Positions 1 to 8,556 of a stretch of DNA of 64,000 bases are shown here, piece by piece; the first letter of the stretch is position 1; the number at the start of each line of letters is the position of its first letter. The notes under the pieces were generated by a model. It was not told where the DNA came from and did no database searches. It saw nothing but the letters and a program-made list of their open reading frames with translations. A program made the position numbers and the translations under genes. This DNA comes from an uncultured Selenomonas sp. (lineage in GTDB: Bacteria; Bacillota; Negativicutes; Selenomonadales; Selenomonadaceae): assembly GCA_905372355.1 (NCBI GenBank), contig CAJPOT010000006.1, positions 92,972-156,971 on the forward strand, in the 5' to 3' direction.

Positions 1-221
1 TTGAGGATCAGACGCCTTGCGCGGGGCTGGGTTCCCTGATTATGGAGACTCTTTCTGCATATGGAATAGTCAAACGGATTCGTGCTCTGGGTGTTGAACC
101 GAAGCATTGGGAAGGGCGCATTATGAACCGCAGCGCGATTTATGATGAAATGGGATATGATATAAAATCGCTTGGAAAACGACTGCAAAAGACCTTTGAG
201 GAGATGATGGATAATGACTGA
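1..221 (+). CDS. Transketolase C-terminal subunit (3' part only)
   Basis: The reading frame is open from base 3 to a TGA at 219-221; the 5' part lies outside the window. About 72 residues are visible, beginning EDQTPCAGLGSLIMETLS, which matches the C-terminal domain of transketolase-like TPP enzymes, where the second subunit completes the dimer. It overlaps the following N-terminal-subunit gene by 8 bases, so the two are translationally coupled. The order (C subunit first) is the reverse of the common N-then-C order of split transketolases. The location in a GDP-sugar cluster suggests two-carbon transfer in sugar biosynthesis rather than central metabolism; this is inference. Confidence 0.7.
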   Translation, partial: EDQTPCAGLGSLIMETLSAYGIVKRIRALGVEPKHWEGRIMNRSAIYDEMGYDIKSLGKRLQKTFEEMMDND

Positions 222-1044
222 AGCACGCGAATTTGAATCGTTGTATGCATTGTCCTATCAAATGCGGAAACGGTTTTTGGAAATTTTTACGCGATTGGGA
301 TTCGGTCATGTGACGAGTGCTTTTTCGGCAACGGAAATCTTAGTAACACTTTACAAAGAAGTTTTGCGTTACCAAGCAGACGATCCAGAATGGGGAGGCA
401 GAGATCGCTTTGTTCTGAGCAAGGGACATGGGGCGGGAATGCTTTTTCCTATCTTCGAGGAGATTGGCTATCTGTCTCCTGAACAGACCGATGATATGAT
501 TCGCATTGGAGGCGACTACGAGTATATTCGGAGTCTGTTTCTGCCCGGTTACGATTTTTATGGCGGTTCTCTCGGTCACGGGTTGGGAATGTCGGCAGGA
601 TTAGCACTAGGCGCACGTTTGAATCGAGCGGATTGGCATACATATTGCCTCGTTGGCGATGCGGAGTGTTGCGAGGGCTCTATTTGGGAAGCAGCTATGT
701 TTGCCGGTCATCAGGGGCTGAGTAATCTTGTTGTTATTGTGGATCGTAATGCGCTCGGTTGCTCAGATTTTACTGAACATATGCTACGCTTGGAGCCGTT
801 TGTTGAGAAGTGGCGTGCTTGTAACTGGGATGTGCAGGAGGCGGATGGACATACGTATGAAGAGCTTGTCCCTGTGCTGAAAGCGAGTCGTTCGCCCCGC
901 AGATCCAGACCGCTTTGCGTTATTGCTGATACCATCAAGGGGAAAGGGTTGGAGTATCTTTATGACAAGCCTTTGATGCACGGCTATATGCCCAATAAAC
1001 CCGAGGATATCGAAAAAGCATTTAAGGAATTGAAGAGGTATTAG
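214..1044 (+). CDS. Transketolase N-terminal (TPP-binding) subunit
   Basis: This 276-residue protein covers only the thiamine-diphosphate pyrophosphate domain of transketolase. SKGHG is at residues 69-73, GHGLG at 121-125, and the TPP motif starts at GDAE (148-151) and ends at the Asn of VDRNALG near 179. The length fits the N-terminal half of two-gene transketolases. Its ATG overlaps the end of the C-terminal-subunit gene, so the two should form one enzyme. The neighbours are GDP-sugar reductases, a sugar 3-dehydratase and a guanylyltransferase. A role in attaching a two-carbon branch to a nucleotide sugar is therefore attractive, but a pentose-phosphate role cannot be excluded from sequence. 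Confidence 0.85.
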   Translation: MTEAREFESLYALSYQMRKRFLEIFTRLGFGHVTSAFSATEILVTLYKEVLRYQADDPEWGGRDRFVLSKGHGAGMLFPIFEEIGYLSPEQTDDMIRIGGDYEYIRSLFLPGYDFYGGSLGHGLGMSAGLALGARLNRADWHTYCLVGDAECCEGSIWEAAMFAGHQGLSNLVVIVDRNALGCSDFTEHMLRLEPFVEKWRACNWDVQEADGHTYEELVPVLKASRSPRRSRPLCVIADTIKGKGLEYLYDKPLMHGYMPNKPEDIEKAFKELKRY

Positions 1045-1091
1045 GGGGATTTGTACGTGGTGGATTATTCGAGGCTGACTAGGAGTTGTTT

Positions 1092-2036
1092 ATGAAGAAG
1101 GATAGTAGGATCTACATAGCTGGACATACAGGTCAAATTGGCTATGGCTTGGCAAAAAAATTACAATCGGATGGTTATGAAAATGTAATTTTAAGAACAC
1201 ATGATTCGCTGGATTTGTTGGATCAAAAGAGCGTATGGGATTTTTTTGAAAAAGAAAAACCGGAGTACGTATTTTATTGTGCGGGTACTCTTGGTACTAT
1301 TGATTATTTTGTACAGGAAAAAGCTGCGGTTATTTACAATAATCTTATGATGCAAGCTAATGTGATTAACTCTGCTGTCAAGAACAATGTAAAAAAATTA
1401 CTCTATGTAGGCAGTGGGGCTGTTTACGGCAGCCATACTTCTTCACCGTTTCAAGAGACAGCGGCGATAGACTCTATACAACAGGGCGGAATGGAGGCAT
1501 ACGCTGTTGCCAAGATCGCAGGGCTTGAATTGTGCAAACAATATCATGGCATTGCTGGGGGTAAATGTATCTCTGTTTTACCTACGCATGTGTATGGAAC
1601 GAAGAATATTTCTCGTATCAAGAACACTCTGGTTGAAGAGTTGCTGCAAAAAATGCACCAGGCGAAGCTGGAAGGCGCAAAAGAACTTGCGTTAGATATA
1701 TGGGGAACGGGGAAGAAGTGTATTCGGCAGTTTATCTATTTGGACGATTTGGTGGATGCGCTTATCTATATAATGGACAACTATGATGAGGTTTTGCCGG
1801 TTAATATTGCATCAGAGGAGGCTGTTTCTCTGGATGAATTGGCTCATATCATTCGAGAAATTGTCGGTTATACAGGTACGCTGCATTATCAGGAAGATAA
1901 GCCTGAAAAGACGGATGATCGCCTTATGTCGGTAGCATATTTGCGAGAACAGGGTTGGAAACCTCATTATACATTGCGAGAAGGAATCCAATCTTTCTAT
2001 ACATGGTATCTTGATGAACTTCGGGAAAAAGGATAA
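1092..2036 (+). CDS. NAD(P)-dependent nucleotide-sugar epimerase/reductase, GDP-fucose synthase-like
   Basis: Short-chain (extended SDR) protein of 314 residues. The Rossmann motif AGHTGQIG is near the N-terminus, and the catalytic Tyr-Lys pair is in YAVAK; the expected Ser lies in the GSGAVYG segment. I chose the ATG at 1092 because AGGAG at 1081-1085 is 6 bases upstream; an in-frame TTG at 1086 lacks this spacing. It is clearly related to the next gene (same GHTG, LRTH and FLY/FIYLDDL landmarks) but more diverged from GDP-L-fucose synthase, so it probably acts on a different keto-sugar. It belongs to the polysaccharide precursor operon. Its exact substrate is unknown. Confidence 0.75.
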   Translation: MKKDSRIYIAGHTGQIGYGLAKKLQSDGYENVILRTHDSLDLLDQKSVWDFFEKEKPEYVFYCAGTLGTIDYFVQEKAAVIYNNLMMQANVINSAVKNNVKKLLYVGSGAVYGSHTSSPFQETAAIDSIQQGGMEAYAVAKIAGLELCKQYHGIAGGKCISVLPTHVYGTKNISRIKNTLVEELLQKMHQAKLEGAKELALDIWGTGKKCIRQFIYLDDLVDALIYIMDNYDEVLPVNIASEEAVSLDELAHIIREIVGYTGTLHYQEDKPEKTDDRLMSVAYLREQGWKPHYTLREGIQSFYTWYLDELREKG

Positions 2037-2073
2037 TAGGTGTCGTGAAATAAAATTTTCGGGAGGTAGGCAA

Positions 2074-3009
2074 GTGGAAATTTCGGATAGGATTTACGTT
2101 GCCGGGCATACAGGGATGGTGGGTTCGGCTATTGTGCGCCATCTGCAAAAGAATGGATACCAAAATCTGCTGTTGAGAACGCATCGTGAACTTGATTTGA
2201 CAGATCAGCAGTCGACAAAGAGTTTTTTTGAGCAGGAGCGCCCTGACTATGTATTTATCGCTGCGGCGAAGGTTGGTGGAATACAGGCAAACAGTACGTT
2301 TCCTGCGGATTTTTTGTATGTAAATCTGATGATTAATGCGAATATCATCCATGCAGCGCATGAAGTCGGCGTCAAAAAGCTTTTGGCTTTGGGGAGTTCC
2401 TGCATTTATCCGAAATTTGCTGACCAGCCGCTTCGTGAAGAGGCCTTTTTGGATGGCAAGCCCGAGCCTACGAATGAAGGCTATGCTATTGCAAAGATTT
2501 CGGCGCTGGAGTTGGTGAAGTTCTTCCATCGTCAGTACGGTGACCCGTTTATCAGTTGTATGCCGACGAATATTTATGGGGAAAATGACAACTTCGATTT
2601 GCAGGGTTCACATGTCATCCCTGCGATGATTCGCAAGTTTCATGCGGCAAAAATGGAGGGGGCGGATTCCGTTACTCTTTGGGGGACGGGAAGCCCGAAA
2701 CGCGAGTTCCTCTATGTGGATGATCTTGCAGATGCGTGTGTCTTTCTTATGGATCATTATGATGAAGAAGGGCATATCAATATAGGCAGCGGCGAAGAAG
2801 TTTCCATGAAGGAATTGGCAGAAGAGATTGCGTCTGTTGTAGACTTTCATGGAGAGTTGATATATGATACAGAGAAGCCCGATGGCGCTCCGCGCCGTTT
2901 GGTCGATTCTACGCGTATTCATGAACTTGGCTGGCAGCATAAGGTGGCATTACGCGAGGGCGTTGAGCGCTCGTATCAGTATTTTATAGAAACCTTGGCA
3001 AAACTGTAA
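2074..3009 (+). CDS. fcl: GDP-L-fucose synthase family protein
   Basis: Member of the GDP-4-keto-6-deoxy-mannose 3,5-epimerase/4-reductase family, 311 residues. It carries the Rossmann motif AGHTGMVGSAIV, the family signature GSSCIYP and the catalytic YAIAK. The GTG at 2074 is preferred because GGAGG at 2062-2066 sits 7 bases upstream; a longer in-frame start at 2011 would overlap the previous gene by 26 bases. It should use NADPH to epimerise and reduce the keto-sugar made by GDP-mannose 4,6-dehydratase, which is not in this window and may be upstream. Two tandem family members suggest that two different GDP-sugars, or two steps of one route, are made here. Confidence 0.85.
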   Translation: MEISDRIYVAGHTGMVGSAIVRHLQKNGYQNLLLRTHRELDLTDQQSTKSFFEQERPDYVFIAAAKVGGIQANSTFPADFLYVNLMINANIIHAAHEVGVKKLLALGSSCIYPKFADQPLREEAFLDGKPEPTNEGYAIAKISALELVKFFHRQYGDPFISCMPTNIYGENDNFDLQGSHVIPAMIRKFHAAKMEGADSVTLWGTGSPKREFLYVDDLADACVFLMDHYDEEGHINIGSGEEVSMKELAEEIASVVDFHGELIYDTEKPDGAPRRLVDSTRIHELGWQHKVALREGVERSYQYFIETLAKL

Positions 3010-3085
3010 CTGCCAAGAATGAGCTAGGGCGTTTAGGTTTTGTTATTGAATATCATTAAATATGAAAGAAAAGGAGTGTTGACAT

Positions 3086-4201
3086 ATGGGGAATATACCT
3101 AACCTTAATAAAGACGCTTTGGAGCAAGAAATTTATGAGAAGCGTAAAGAAGTACGGTATGATACTCGTGAAATGACATTGGAATTTATTTCGGAAAAGT
3201 TTCGGGAAAACTTGGTAGAAGAATCGTTAAAGAATGAGCATATGGGGCTTATTTATATTCCGGAATATCAGAGAGATTTTACATGGGATGAGGTACGCCA
3301 ATCGAAACTTATTGAATCCATTGTTTTAGGATTACCGCTCCCCTCTCTTTTTATTGCTGAAACAGAAAGTGGAGCATGGGAGATTATTGATGGTTCACAG
3401 CGTATTAGAACCATACATGCGTTCTTGAAAAATGAATTATGTTTGCAAGGTCTTGAAAAGCTAGCAGGCCTAAATGGTTATAAATTTGCTGATTTAAAAT
3501 CAAGTCGACAAAGGAAGTTATATAATACAGCGTTGCGAATTATCGTTTTGGATGAAGAAACGACGGATGAAGTAAAAAAAGATATGTTTGATCGAATTAA
3601 TAGAGGAAGCGATCTTTTAAAACCCATGGAAAAACGCAAGGGGAGTTATCGTGGACGTTTCAGTGACTTCATATATTCGTATTGTAAAAGTAATAAGAAT
3701 TTCCGAGAACTACTTAAGATTAATAAGTGGCTAGAAAAAAGACAGGAAAGAGAGGAGTTACTGTTACGATTCTTTGCGCTTTCGGAGGGAGACAAAATAA
3801 ATATCCCAGGCACAGGGATTGCATCATTCTTGGATAAATACATGGAAAAGAAGAATAAGGAGTGGGCGGATATTGATGAGGGAGAATGGAAAAGAGTACA
3901 GGGAGAATATGAAGTAAAAATCAATGAGGTGAATGAGTTTGTAAAAGATCATTTCCCCTATGGATATCGTCATAGACATAACCCAGAGACTAAAAGATCG
4001 GTTTTCGAGGCGATTTCTTTGGGCGTATGGAAGGTATTACAATCCAAAAGCACCTTGTCATCAATAACGAAAGACGGCGTGAAAGAAGAACTTGCCTCGG
4101 ATCAATTTCGAAAAGACACACAAATTGTCTATCAATTACATAAAAAAGAAAAGCTCGAAGGAAGAATCAACTTCATTTATGGATTGTTTGTGAAGAGATA
4201 A
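3086..4201 (+). CDS. DUF262 (ParB/GmrS-like) domain protein
   Basis: This 371-residue protein has the DUF262 signature: IPEYQRDFTW at residues 58-67 and IIDGSQR at 100-106, the DGxQR motif of the ParB-like nucleotidase/nuclease fold. The rest is helical and charged, as in other DUF262 proteins. It begins at an ATG with AAGGAG about 9 bases upstream. The gene is visibly AT-richer than the sugar genes on both sides and is followed 17 bases later by a HEPN protein, so the pair looks like an inserted cassette. DUF262 proteins occur in defence systems such as the GmrSD restriction enzyme; that this pair is defensive is inference. Confidence 0.75.
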   Translation: MGNIPNLNKDALEQEIYEKRKEVRYDTREMTLEFISEKFRENLVEESLKNEHMGLIYIPEYQRDFTWDEVRQSKLIESIVLGLPLPSLFIAETESGAWEIIDGSQRIRTIHAFLKNELCLQGLEKLAGLNGYKFADLKSSRQRKLYNTALRIIVLDEETTDEVKKDMFDRINRGSDLLKPMEKRKGSYRGRFSDFIYSYCKSNKNFRELLKINKWLEKRQEREELLLRFFALSEGDKINIPGTGIASFLDKYMEKKNKEWADIDEGEWKRVQGEYEVKINEVNEFVKDHFPYGYRHRHNPETKRSVFEAISLGVWKVLQSKSTLSSITKDGVKEELASDQFRKDTQIVYQLHKKEKLEGRINFIYGLFVKR

Positions 4202-4218
4202 AGAAGTGAGGCTATGCT

Positions 4219-4914
4219 GTGATAAACGAGGATTTTCAGGAAAGGAAAAACGAGATTGTAAATATCTTATCATATCTAAAGTATATGGAAAAAGAAAGGA
4301 GTACAAACGATAGTATTGAAAAAAACATGGAGGTTGGAGATGTAGATTTTAATAAATTGCAAAAAACAATCAAAGCCTCTATACTTTTGATGCTGTACAA
4401 TTTAGTGGAGTCTACCCTCACTAATTGTTTGAATGAGATTCATGATGCTATCACGGAATCTACGATACCCTATAACAAGCTGAATAATTCGATACAAACA
4501 CTGTTTTTAGCATATCATATCGAATCGATGAAAAAAAAAGGAGGGCGCGATGATCAGGCTAGCATCATGCGAGATTTAATCTTTTTATTAAAAGAAGAAG
4601 GAAATATCAGTATTACCTATCCAGAACTTAATTCTGTTTATGGCTTGTACAGTGGGAATCTTGACGGAAAAAAGGTTCAAAGTGTACTGCGGCGGTATGG
4701 TGTAGAAGTTTCTTTGCATACTCAGCCGCTAGAAACAATCAAGTCTCTGAGAAATAAATTAACACATGGAGAATTGTCTTTTGAAGATGTTGGGAAGGAT
4801 GCTCACTTGGGACAAATTGATGATTATGTTGATAAAACTATTAAACATATGGAAGATGTTATACGTTGTGTTGAAACTTTTATTCAAGCAAAAGATTATT
4901 GTAAGTCGCGATAG
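4219..4914 (+). CDS. HEPN-domain protein, MAE_28990/MAE_18760-like
   Basis: A 231-residue helical protein with a HEPN RNase-type motif, RNKLTH at residues 178-183 (R-x4-H), near the C-terminus, and an N-terminal helix containing the polar segment NLVEST. This layout matches the MAE_28990/MAE_18760 HEPN families. It starts at GTG 4219; the nearby ATG at 4214 closes after one codon. It is coupled to the DUF262 gene and shares its AT-rich composition. HEPN proteins with an intact R-x4-H often cut RNA in toxin-antitoxin or abortive-infection modules. Here the DUF262 partner may sense or regulate it; that relationship is inferred from synteny only. Confidence 0.7.
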   Translation: MINEDFQERKNEIVNILSYLKYMEKERSTNDSIEKNMEVGDVDFNKLQKTIKASILLMLYNLVESTLTNCLNEIHDAITESTIPYNKLNNSIQTLFLAYHIESMKKKGGRDDQASIMRDLIFLLKEEGNISITYPELNSVYGLYSGNLDGKKVQSVLRRYGVEVSLHTQPLETIKSLRNKLTHGELSFEDVGKDAHLGQIDDYVDKTIKHMEDVIRCVETFIQAKDYCKSR

Positions 4915-4943
4915 GAAAAATTCGTTTGCATATAAGACGAATA

Positions 4944-4970
4944 TTGTCTGAATATAGTTTTCAGTATAAT
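4944..4970 (+). promoter_or_regulatory. Putative promoter restarting the sugar cluster
   Basis: TTGTCT at 4944-4949 and a perfect TATAAT at 4965-4970 are separated by 15 bases, slightly short of optimal. It lies in the 73-base gap after the HEPN gene and could drive the dehydratase gene independently of the inserted DUF262/HEPN cassette. Confidence 0.45.
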
Positions 4971-4987
4971 GATTTTAGCAGGAGAGT

Positions 4988-6190
4988 ATGAGCATGGAAA
5001 AGATCGGCGTAGGATATGCGTATGTCAGTGATGCTGAGAAGCGTTATGTGAATGAGGCTTTGGATTCTGGGCGGCTTTCGCAAGGAAAGATGGTTCATAA
5101 GTTCGAAAAAGAGTTCGCACGACTTCATGACCAAAAGTATGGTGTTGCCTGCAATAGTGGAACGTCTGCCTTGCATGTTTGCTTGGAGGCAATGAAAGAA
5201 GTATATGGTTGGGAAGACGGCAGCGAAGTTCTTGTTCCGGCGATTACCTTCATTGCGACATCGAATGCGTGCATTCACGCGGGGCTGAAGCCGGTGTTTG
5301 TGGATGTGGATCCGATTTCTTATAACATGGATGCTTCTAAAATGGAAGAACGCATTACGGATCGGACGGTCGCAGCGATTCCGGTGCATACATTCGGACA
5401 GCCGTGTGAGATGGATGCAATCATGGCGGTGGCGGAAAAGCATGGTTTGCGTATTTTGGAAGACTGTGCAGAAGCACATTTTGCAACCTACAAGGGGAAA
5501 AAAATCGGCAGTTTCGGCGATATGGCAGCATTCAGTACGTATGTTGCTCATACGATCACGACGGGAATCGGCGGTGTCATCACGACGAATAATCTTACGT
5601 TGACGGAAATTTCCCGCTCGCTCATCGCACATGGACGTGCCTGCACTTGTGAGACTTGCTTGGCATCTGATCCCAGGCAGGTCTGCAAATTGCGCATGCA
5701 GACGGAAATGGATAAACGCTTCATGATGGTTCGTATGGGATACAGCTATCGCATTGGGGAACTGGAAGGCGCGTTGGGGCTTGGTCAGCTGGAAAATCGC
5801 GATCATATCATGAACACGCGCAAGGAGAACGCGCATTATCTCAGCGAGGGTTTACAGGGAACAGAGAAGTATCTGCAGCTTCCCGAATATCCGGATTATG
5901 TCGATCACTCGTTTATGATGTATCCGATTGTCATAAAGAAAGATGCTCCTTTCACGCGCGATGAGTTTACGCATTTCTTGGAGAAGAACAATATTGAGAC
6001 TCGTCCGATGCTTCCGCTGCTGAACCAGCCGGTTTATAAAAAGTTGTTTGGTAATATCGAGGGAGAGTACCCTGTTGCTCAGTGGTTGGATCATTATGGT
6101 CTTTATGTGGGCTGTCATCATGGATTGAACAGGGAGCAGCTGGATAAGATTGTGGAGACAATTAAAGAGTTTTTGCAGGATAAGGGATAA
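4988..6190 (+). CDS. PLP-dependent sugar 3-dehydratase (ColD/E1-like member of the DegT aminotransferase fold)
   Basis: This 400-residue protein has the DegT/DnrJ/EryC1 fold: CNSGTSALHV near residue 55, VPAITFIATSNA near 85, and EDCAEA at 158-163. At the position of the PLP-binding lysine it has histidine: STYVAHTITTG, H188. That substitution marks the 3-dehydratases ColD (GDP-4-keto-6-deoxymannose) and E1 (CDP-hexulose) and is incompatible with ordinary transamination. It also has a cysteine cluster (C219, C221, C224, C233) where E1 enzymes carry Fe-S ligands. With the GDP-mannose enzymes nearby, a GDP-3,6-dideoxy sugar is the likely product. AGGAG at 4979-4983 serves ATG 4988, or ATG 4994. 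Confidence 0.75.
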   Translation: MSMEKIGVGYAYVSDAEKRYVNEALDSGRLSQGKMVHKFEKEFARLHDQKYGVACNSGTSALHVCLEAMKEVYGWEDGSEVLVPAITFIATSNACIHAGLKPVFVDVDPISYNMDASKMEERITDRTVAAIPVHTFGQPCEMDAIMAVAEKHGLRILEDCAEAHFATYKGKKIGSFGDMAAFSTYVAHTITTGIGGVITTNNLTLTEISRSLIAHGRACTCETCLASDPRQVCKLRMQTEMDKRFMMVRMGYSYRIGELEGALGLGQLENRDHIMNTRKENAHYLSEGLQGTEKYLQLPEYPDYVDHSFMMYPIVIKKDAPFTRDEFTHFLEKNNIETRPMLPLLNQPVYKKLFGNIEGEYPVAQWLDHYGLYVGCHHGLNREQLDKIVETIKEFLQDKG

Positions 6191-6201
6191 ATAAAATGAA
6201 G

Positions 6202-6235
6202 AATACGGGAAGCCTCTGTGAAGGTTTCCCGTATT
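6202..6235 (+). terminator. Strong hairpin between dehydratase and guanylyltransferase genes
   Basis: A 14-base inverted repeat (6202-6215 against 6222-6235) with a single mismatch and a 6-base loop. There is no clear U-tract after it, so it could be an attenuator or an RNA-processing site as well as a terminator. Confidence 0.45.
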
Positions 6236-6260
6236 TCAGCATATGAAAGCGAGGACAGAT

Positions 6261-7595
6261 ATGCAGATTGTCTTACTTTCTGGCGGAGCAGGCAAACGTT
6301 TGTGGCCGCTTTCGAATGATCTTTATTCTAAGCAATTTCTTCGTATTTTGAGACGCGAGGATGGGACGCTGGAATCGATGATTCAGCGTGTCTGTCGGCA
6401 GGTGCAGGGAGCTGCACCATGTACGCCCATCACTGTTGCGACGGGGCGGGAGCAGGTCTCATTGATTCGCCGTCAGCTTGGTTCTGGTGTGAACATTTCG
6501 GTGGAGCCATGCCGGCGCGATACGTTTCCTGCGATAGCGTTGGTCTCCGCCTATTTGCATGAGGTGCGCGGTGTTCCTCTCGATGAGGCTGTGGCGATTT
6601 GTCCTGCCGATCCTTATGTCGATGAGGGATATTTTCGTGCCGTTGTGCAGTTACTTCAGGAATCTGAGAGGGAAGGTTCTGCGAATCTCATTTTGATGGG
6701 AATCGAGCCGACGTATCCGAGCGAGAAGTATGGCTATATCATGCCTGTTTCGCAAGAGTCGCAGAGTATGGTGCAGTCGTTCAAAGAGAAGCCGGATAAA
6801 GAGAAGGCTGCAGAATACATCGAACAGGGCGCTTTGTGGAACAGCGGCATCTTCGCGTTCAAGCTTGGCTATGCGCTTGATAAGGCTCGTGAGTTGCTGG
6901 ATTATACGGATTACGAGGATCTTTTCAACCGTTATGAGGAGCTTTCCAAGATCAGCTTTGATTATGCTGTGGTCGAGAAAGAGAAAAATATTGCAGTTCA
7001 GCGCTACAGTGGCACTTGGATTGACATAGGCACATGGAACACGCTTGCTGAGGTGATGCCAGAGCATATGATTGGGCGTGTCACGATGGATGAGACTTGT
7101 AGAAATGCTCATGTCGTGAATACGTTGCCCATACCCATCCTTTGTATGGGACTGAAGGATGTCGTGGTGGCAGCGAGCCCAGAAGGCATCCTCGTTTCGG
7201 ACAAGGAGCGATCCAGCGCAATGAAACCCTATGCAGAGCGACTTCATACGCCGGTGATGTATACGGAAAAGTCATGGGGCGAGTTTCAGATCGTCGATGC
7301 GGAGACGGAAAGTTTGACCATCAAGATTACACTGAGTCCAGGACGTGCACTCACCTACCATCTGCATGAGCGACGTGATGAGACTTGGACGGTGATTGAA
7401 GGCCGTGGCTGGGTGAAACTCGACGGCAATGAGTTCGCTGTTGCTGAGGGGCAGACGGTGCGTATTCCTAGGGGGTCTTTTCATACGATACGGGCGGAGA
7501 CGCTTTTGAAGGTGATGGAGATTCAGACGGGTGAGGATATTGATGCGGAGGATAAGATTGTGTGGGGGGACAAATCTAAGCCTTCGATAATATGA
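6261..7595 (+). CDS. manC: Mannose-1-phosphate guanylyltransferase / mannose-6-phosphate isomerase type II
   Basis: The protein has the nucleotidyltransferase signature LLSGGAGKRLWPLSN at its N-terminus, the FKEKPD loop, the GALWNSGIF segment, and a C-terminal cupin-like domain (TYHLHERRDETW) typical of bifunctional ManC/AlgA enzymes. It makes GDP-mannose from mannose-1-phosphate and GTP, the entry point for the GDP-sugar enzymes upstream. The ATG at 6261 has GAGG at 6251-6254; the in-frame ATG at 6243 would add six residues and has no obvious ribosome site. It closes the polysaccharide precursor cluster. Confidence 0.9.
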   Translation: MQIVLLSGGAGKRLWPLSNDLYSKQFLRILRREDGTLESMIQRVCRQVQGAAPCTPITVATGREQVSLIRRQLGSGVNISVEPCRRDTFPAIALVSAYLHEVRGVPLDEAVAICPADPYVDEGYFRAVVQLLQESEREGSANLILMGIEPTYPSEKYGYIMPVSQESQSMVQSFKEKPDKEKAAEYIEQGALWNSGIFAFKLGYALDKARELLDYTDYEDLFNRYEELSKISFDYAVVEKEKNIAVQRYSGTWIDIGTWNTLAEVMPEHMIGRVTMDETCRNAHVVNTLPIPILCMGLKDVVVAASPEGILVSDKERSSAMKPYAERLHTPVMYTEKSWGEFQIVDAETESLTIKITLSPGRALTYHLHERRDETWTVIEGRGWVKLDGNEFAVAEGQTVRIPRGSFHTIRAETLLKVMEIQTGEDIDAEDKIVWGDKSKPSII

Positions 7596-7820
7596 GAAAG
7601 ATGTACATGGCAAGATCAGCTCTTCAGAAGCATAGGGGTGTTGGTCTCCGATCTTGAACGACAGTTTTTGATAAGTAAGGAATCAAGTCCATATTGTGAA
7701 TGTTTTGGGAACGATCATTTCTCACAGAGGATTTTCAAAGGAAAGCATATATGGCACGAAATGGTATGGAGTAGACAGATTAATTTTGAATATGCTCTAG
7801 TCGAAAAAGGGGAGAGTATC

Positions 7821-8528
7821 ATGTTAACTCAGATACGGGAAGAAGAAATACGGATAGAAGTGCGAAGGATATATGAACAGGCTAAGAAAAATTTGCATTT
7901 TAAAGAATTTGCTTTGAGTGAAAGCGCCCTGTCAGATACTATTCCTGGTTATCATGCATCGGAACTCCCTTTTGCTGCTTATGAAGAAGATAAATTTGCG
8001 GTGTTGTTTGTTGACATGAGAAAATCAACTCAAAGAGCCGAACGCTTGCGAGGAGAAAAAACTTTTTTGACCATGCATATATATTTGCCGACGGTTATAG
8101 CTGTAATTCGGGAGCATCATGGATACCCGATTGATATCATGGGCGATGGTGTAATGGCTTTGTTTGGAGGCAAGTATTCAAAGAGGGCGATTTCTATATG
8201 TGTGCAGGATGCTGGGTTATGTGGAGAAAGTTTATTGCAAGTCAGAGAATCTATTATTAATCATATACTGGAAGAAGAAAATATAGAAGCTATTGATTTT
8301 GGAGTTGGCATAGACTATGGACGTGTCATTGTAACTAAAATAGGTTTTAAGGATATTTTCGATGTTAAAGCCTTTGGAGACTGTATTAATAAAGCATCTA
8401 AATATTCTTCTGTGTTTAATGAGGTGAAAGTAGGAAAACGCATAAAACAGAAGTGGCCTAAAGGAAAAACTGGAAGGATAAGATTTGAAGGAACAGATAA
8501 AGATGGATATACAATGCAACGAATATAA
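7821..8528 (+). CDS. pycC: Pycsar-type class III nucleotide cyclase
   Basis: A 235-residue stand-alone class III adenylate/guanylate-cyclase catalytic domain. The two metal-binding aspartates are in FVDMRKST (D65) and MGDGVMALFGG (D109), and the C-terminal AFGDCINKASK matches the Asn-Arg transition-state motif but with Lys (K194) at the Arg position. The frame is open from 7638, but GGGGAGAG at 7809-7816 is 5 bases before ATG 7821 and the extra N-terminus has no domain. It is followed 28 bases later by a PycTM-like gene, so it most likely makes cCMP or cUMP in response to phage. The base specificity cannot be read here. Confidence 0.82.
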   Translation: MLTQIREEEIRIEVRRIYEQAKKNLHFKEFALSESALSDTIPGYHASELPFAAYEEDKFAVLFVDMRKSTQRAERLRGEKTFLTMHIYLPTVIAVIREHHGYPIDIMGDGVMALFGGKYSKRAISICVQDAGLCGESLLQVRESIINHILEEENIEAIDFGVGIDYGRVIVTKIGFKDIFDVKAFGDCINKASKYSSVFNEVKVGKRIKQKWPKGKTGRIRFEGTDKDGYTMQRI

Positions 8529-8556
8529 GGCAGAAGATCTCATGTAAGGAGTTTTT

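Noticed and set aside
7638..7820. Upstream extension of the cyclase gene
   Set aside because: No ribosome site at 7638, no domain in the extra 61 residues, and a strong site (GGGGAGAG) immediately before ATG 7821.
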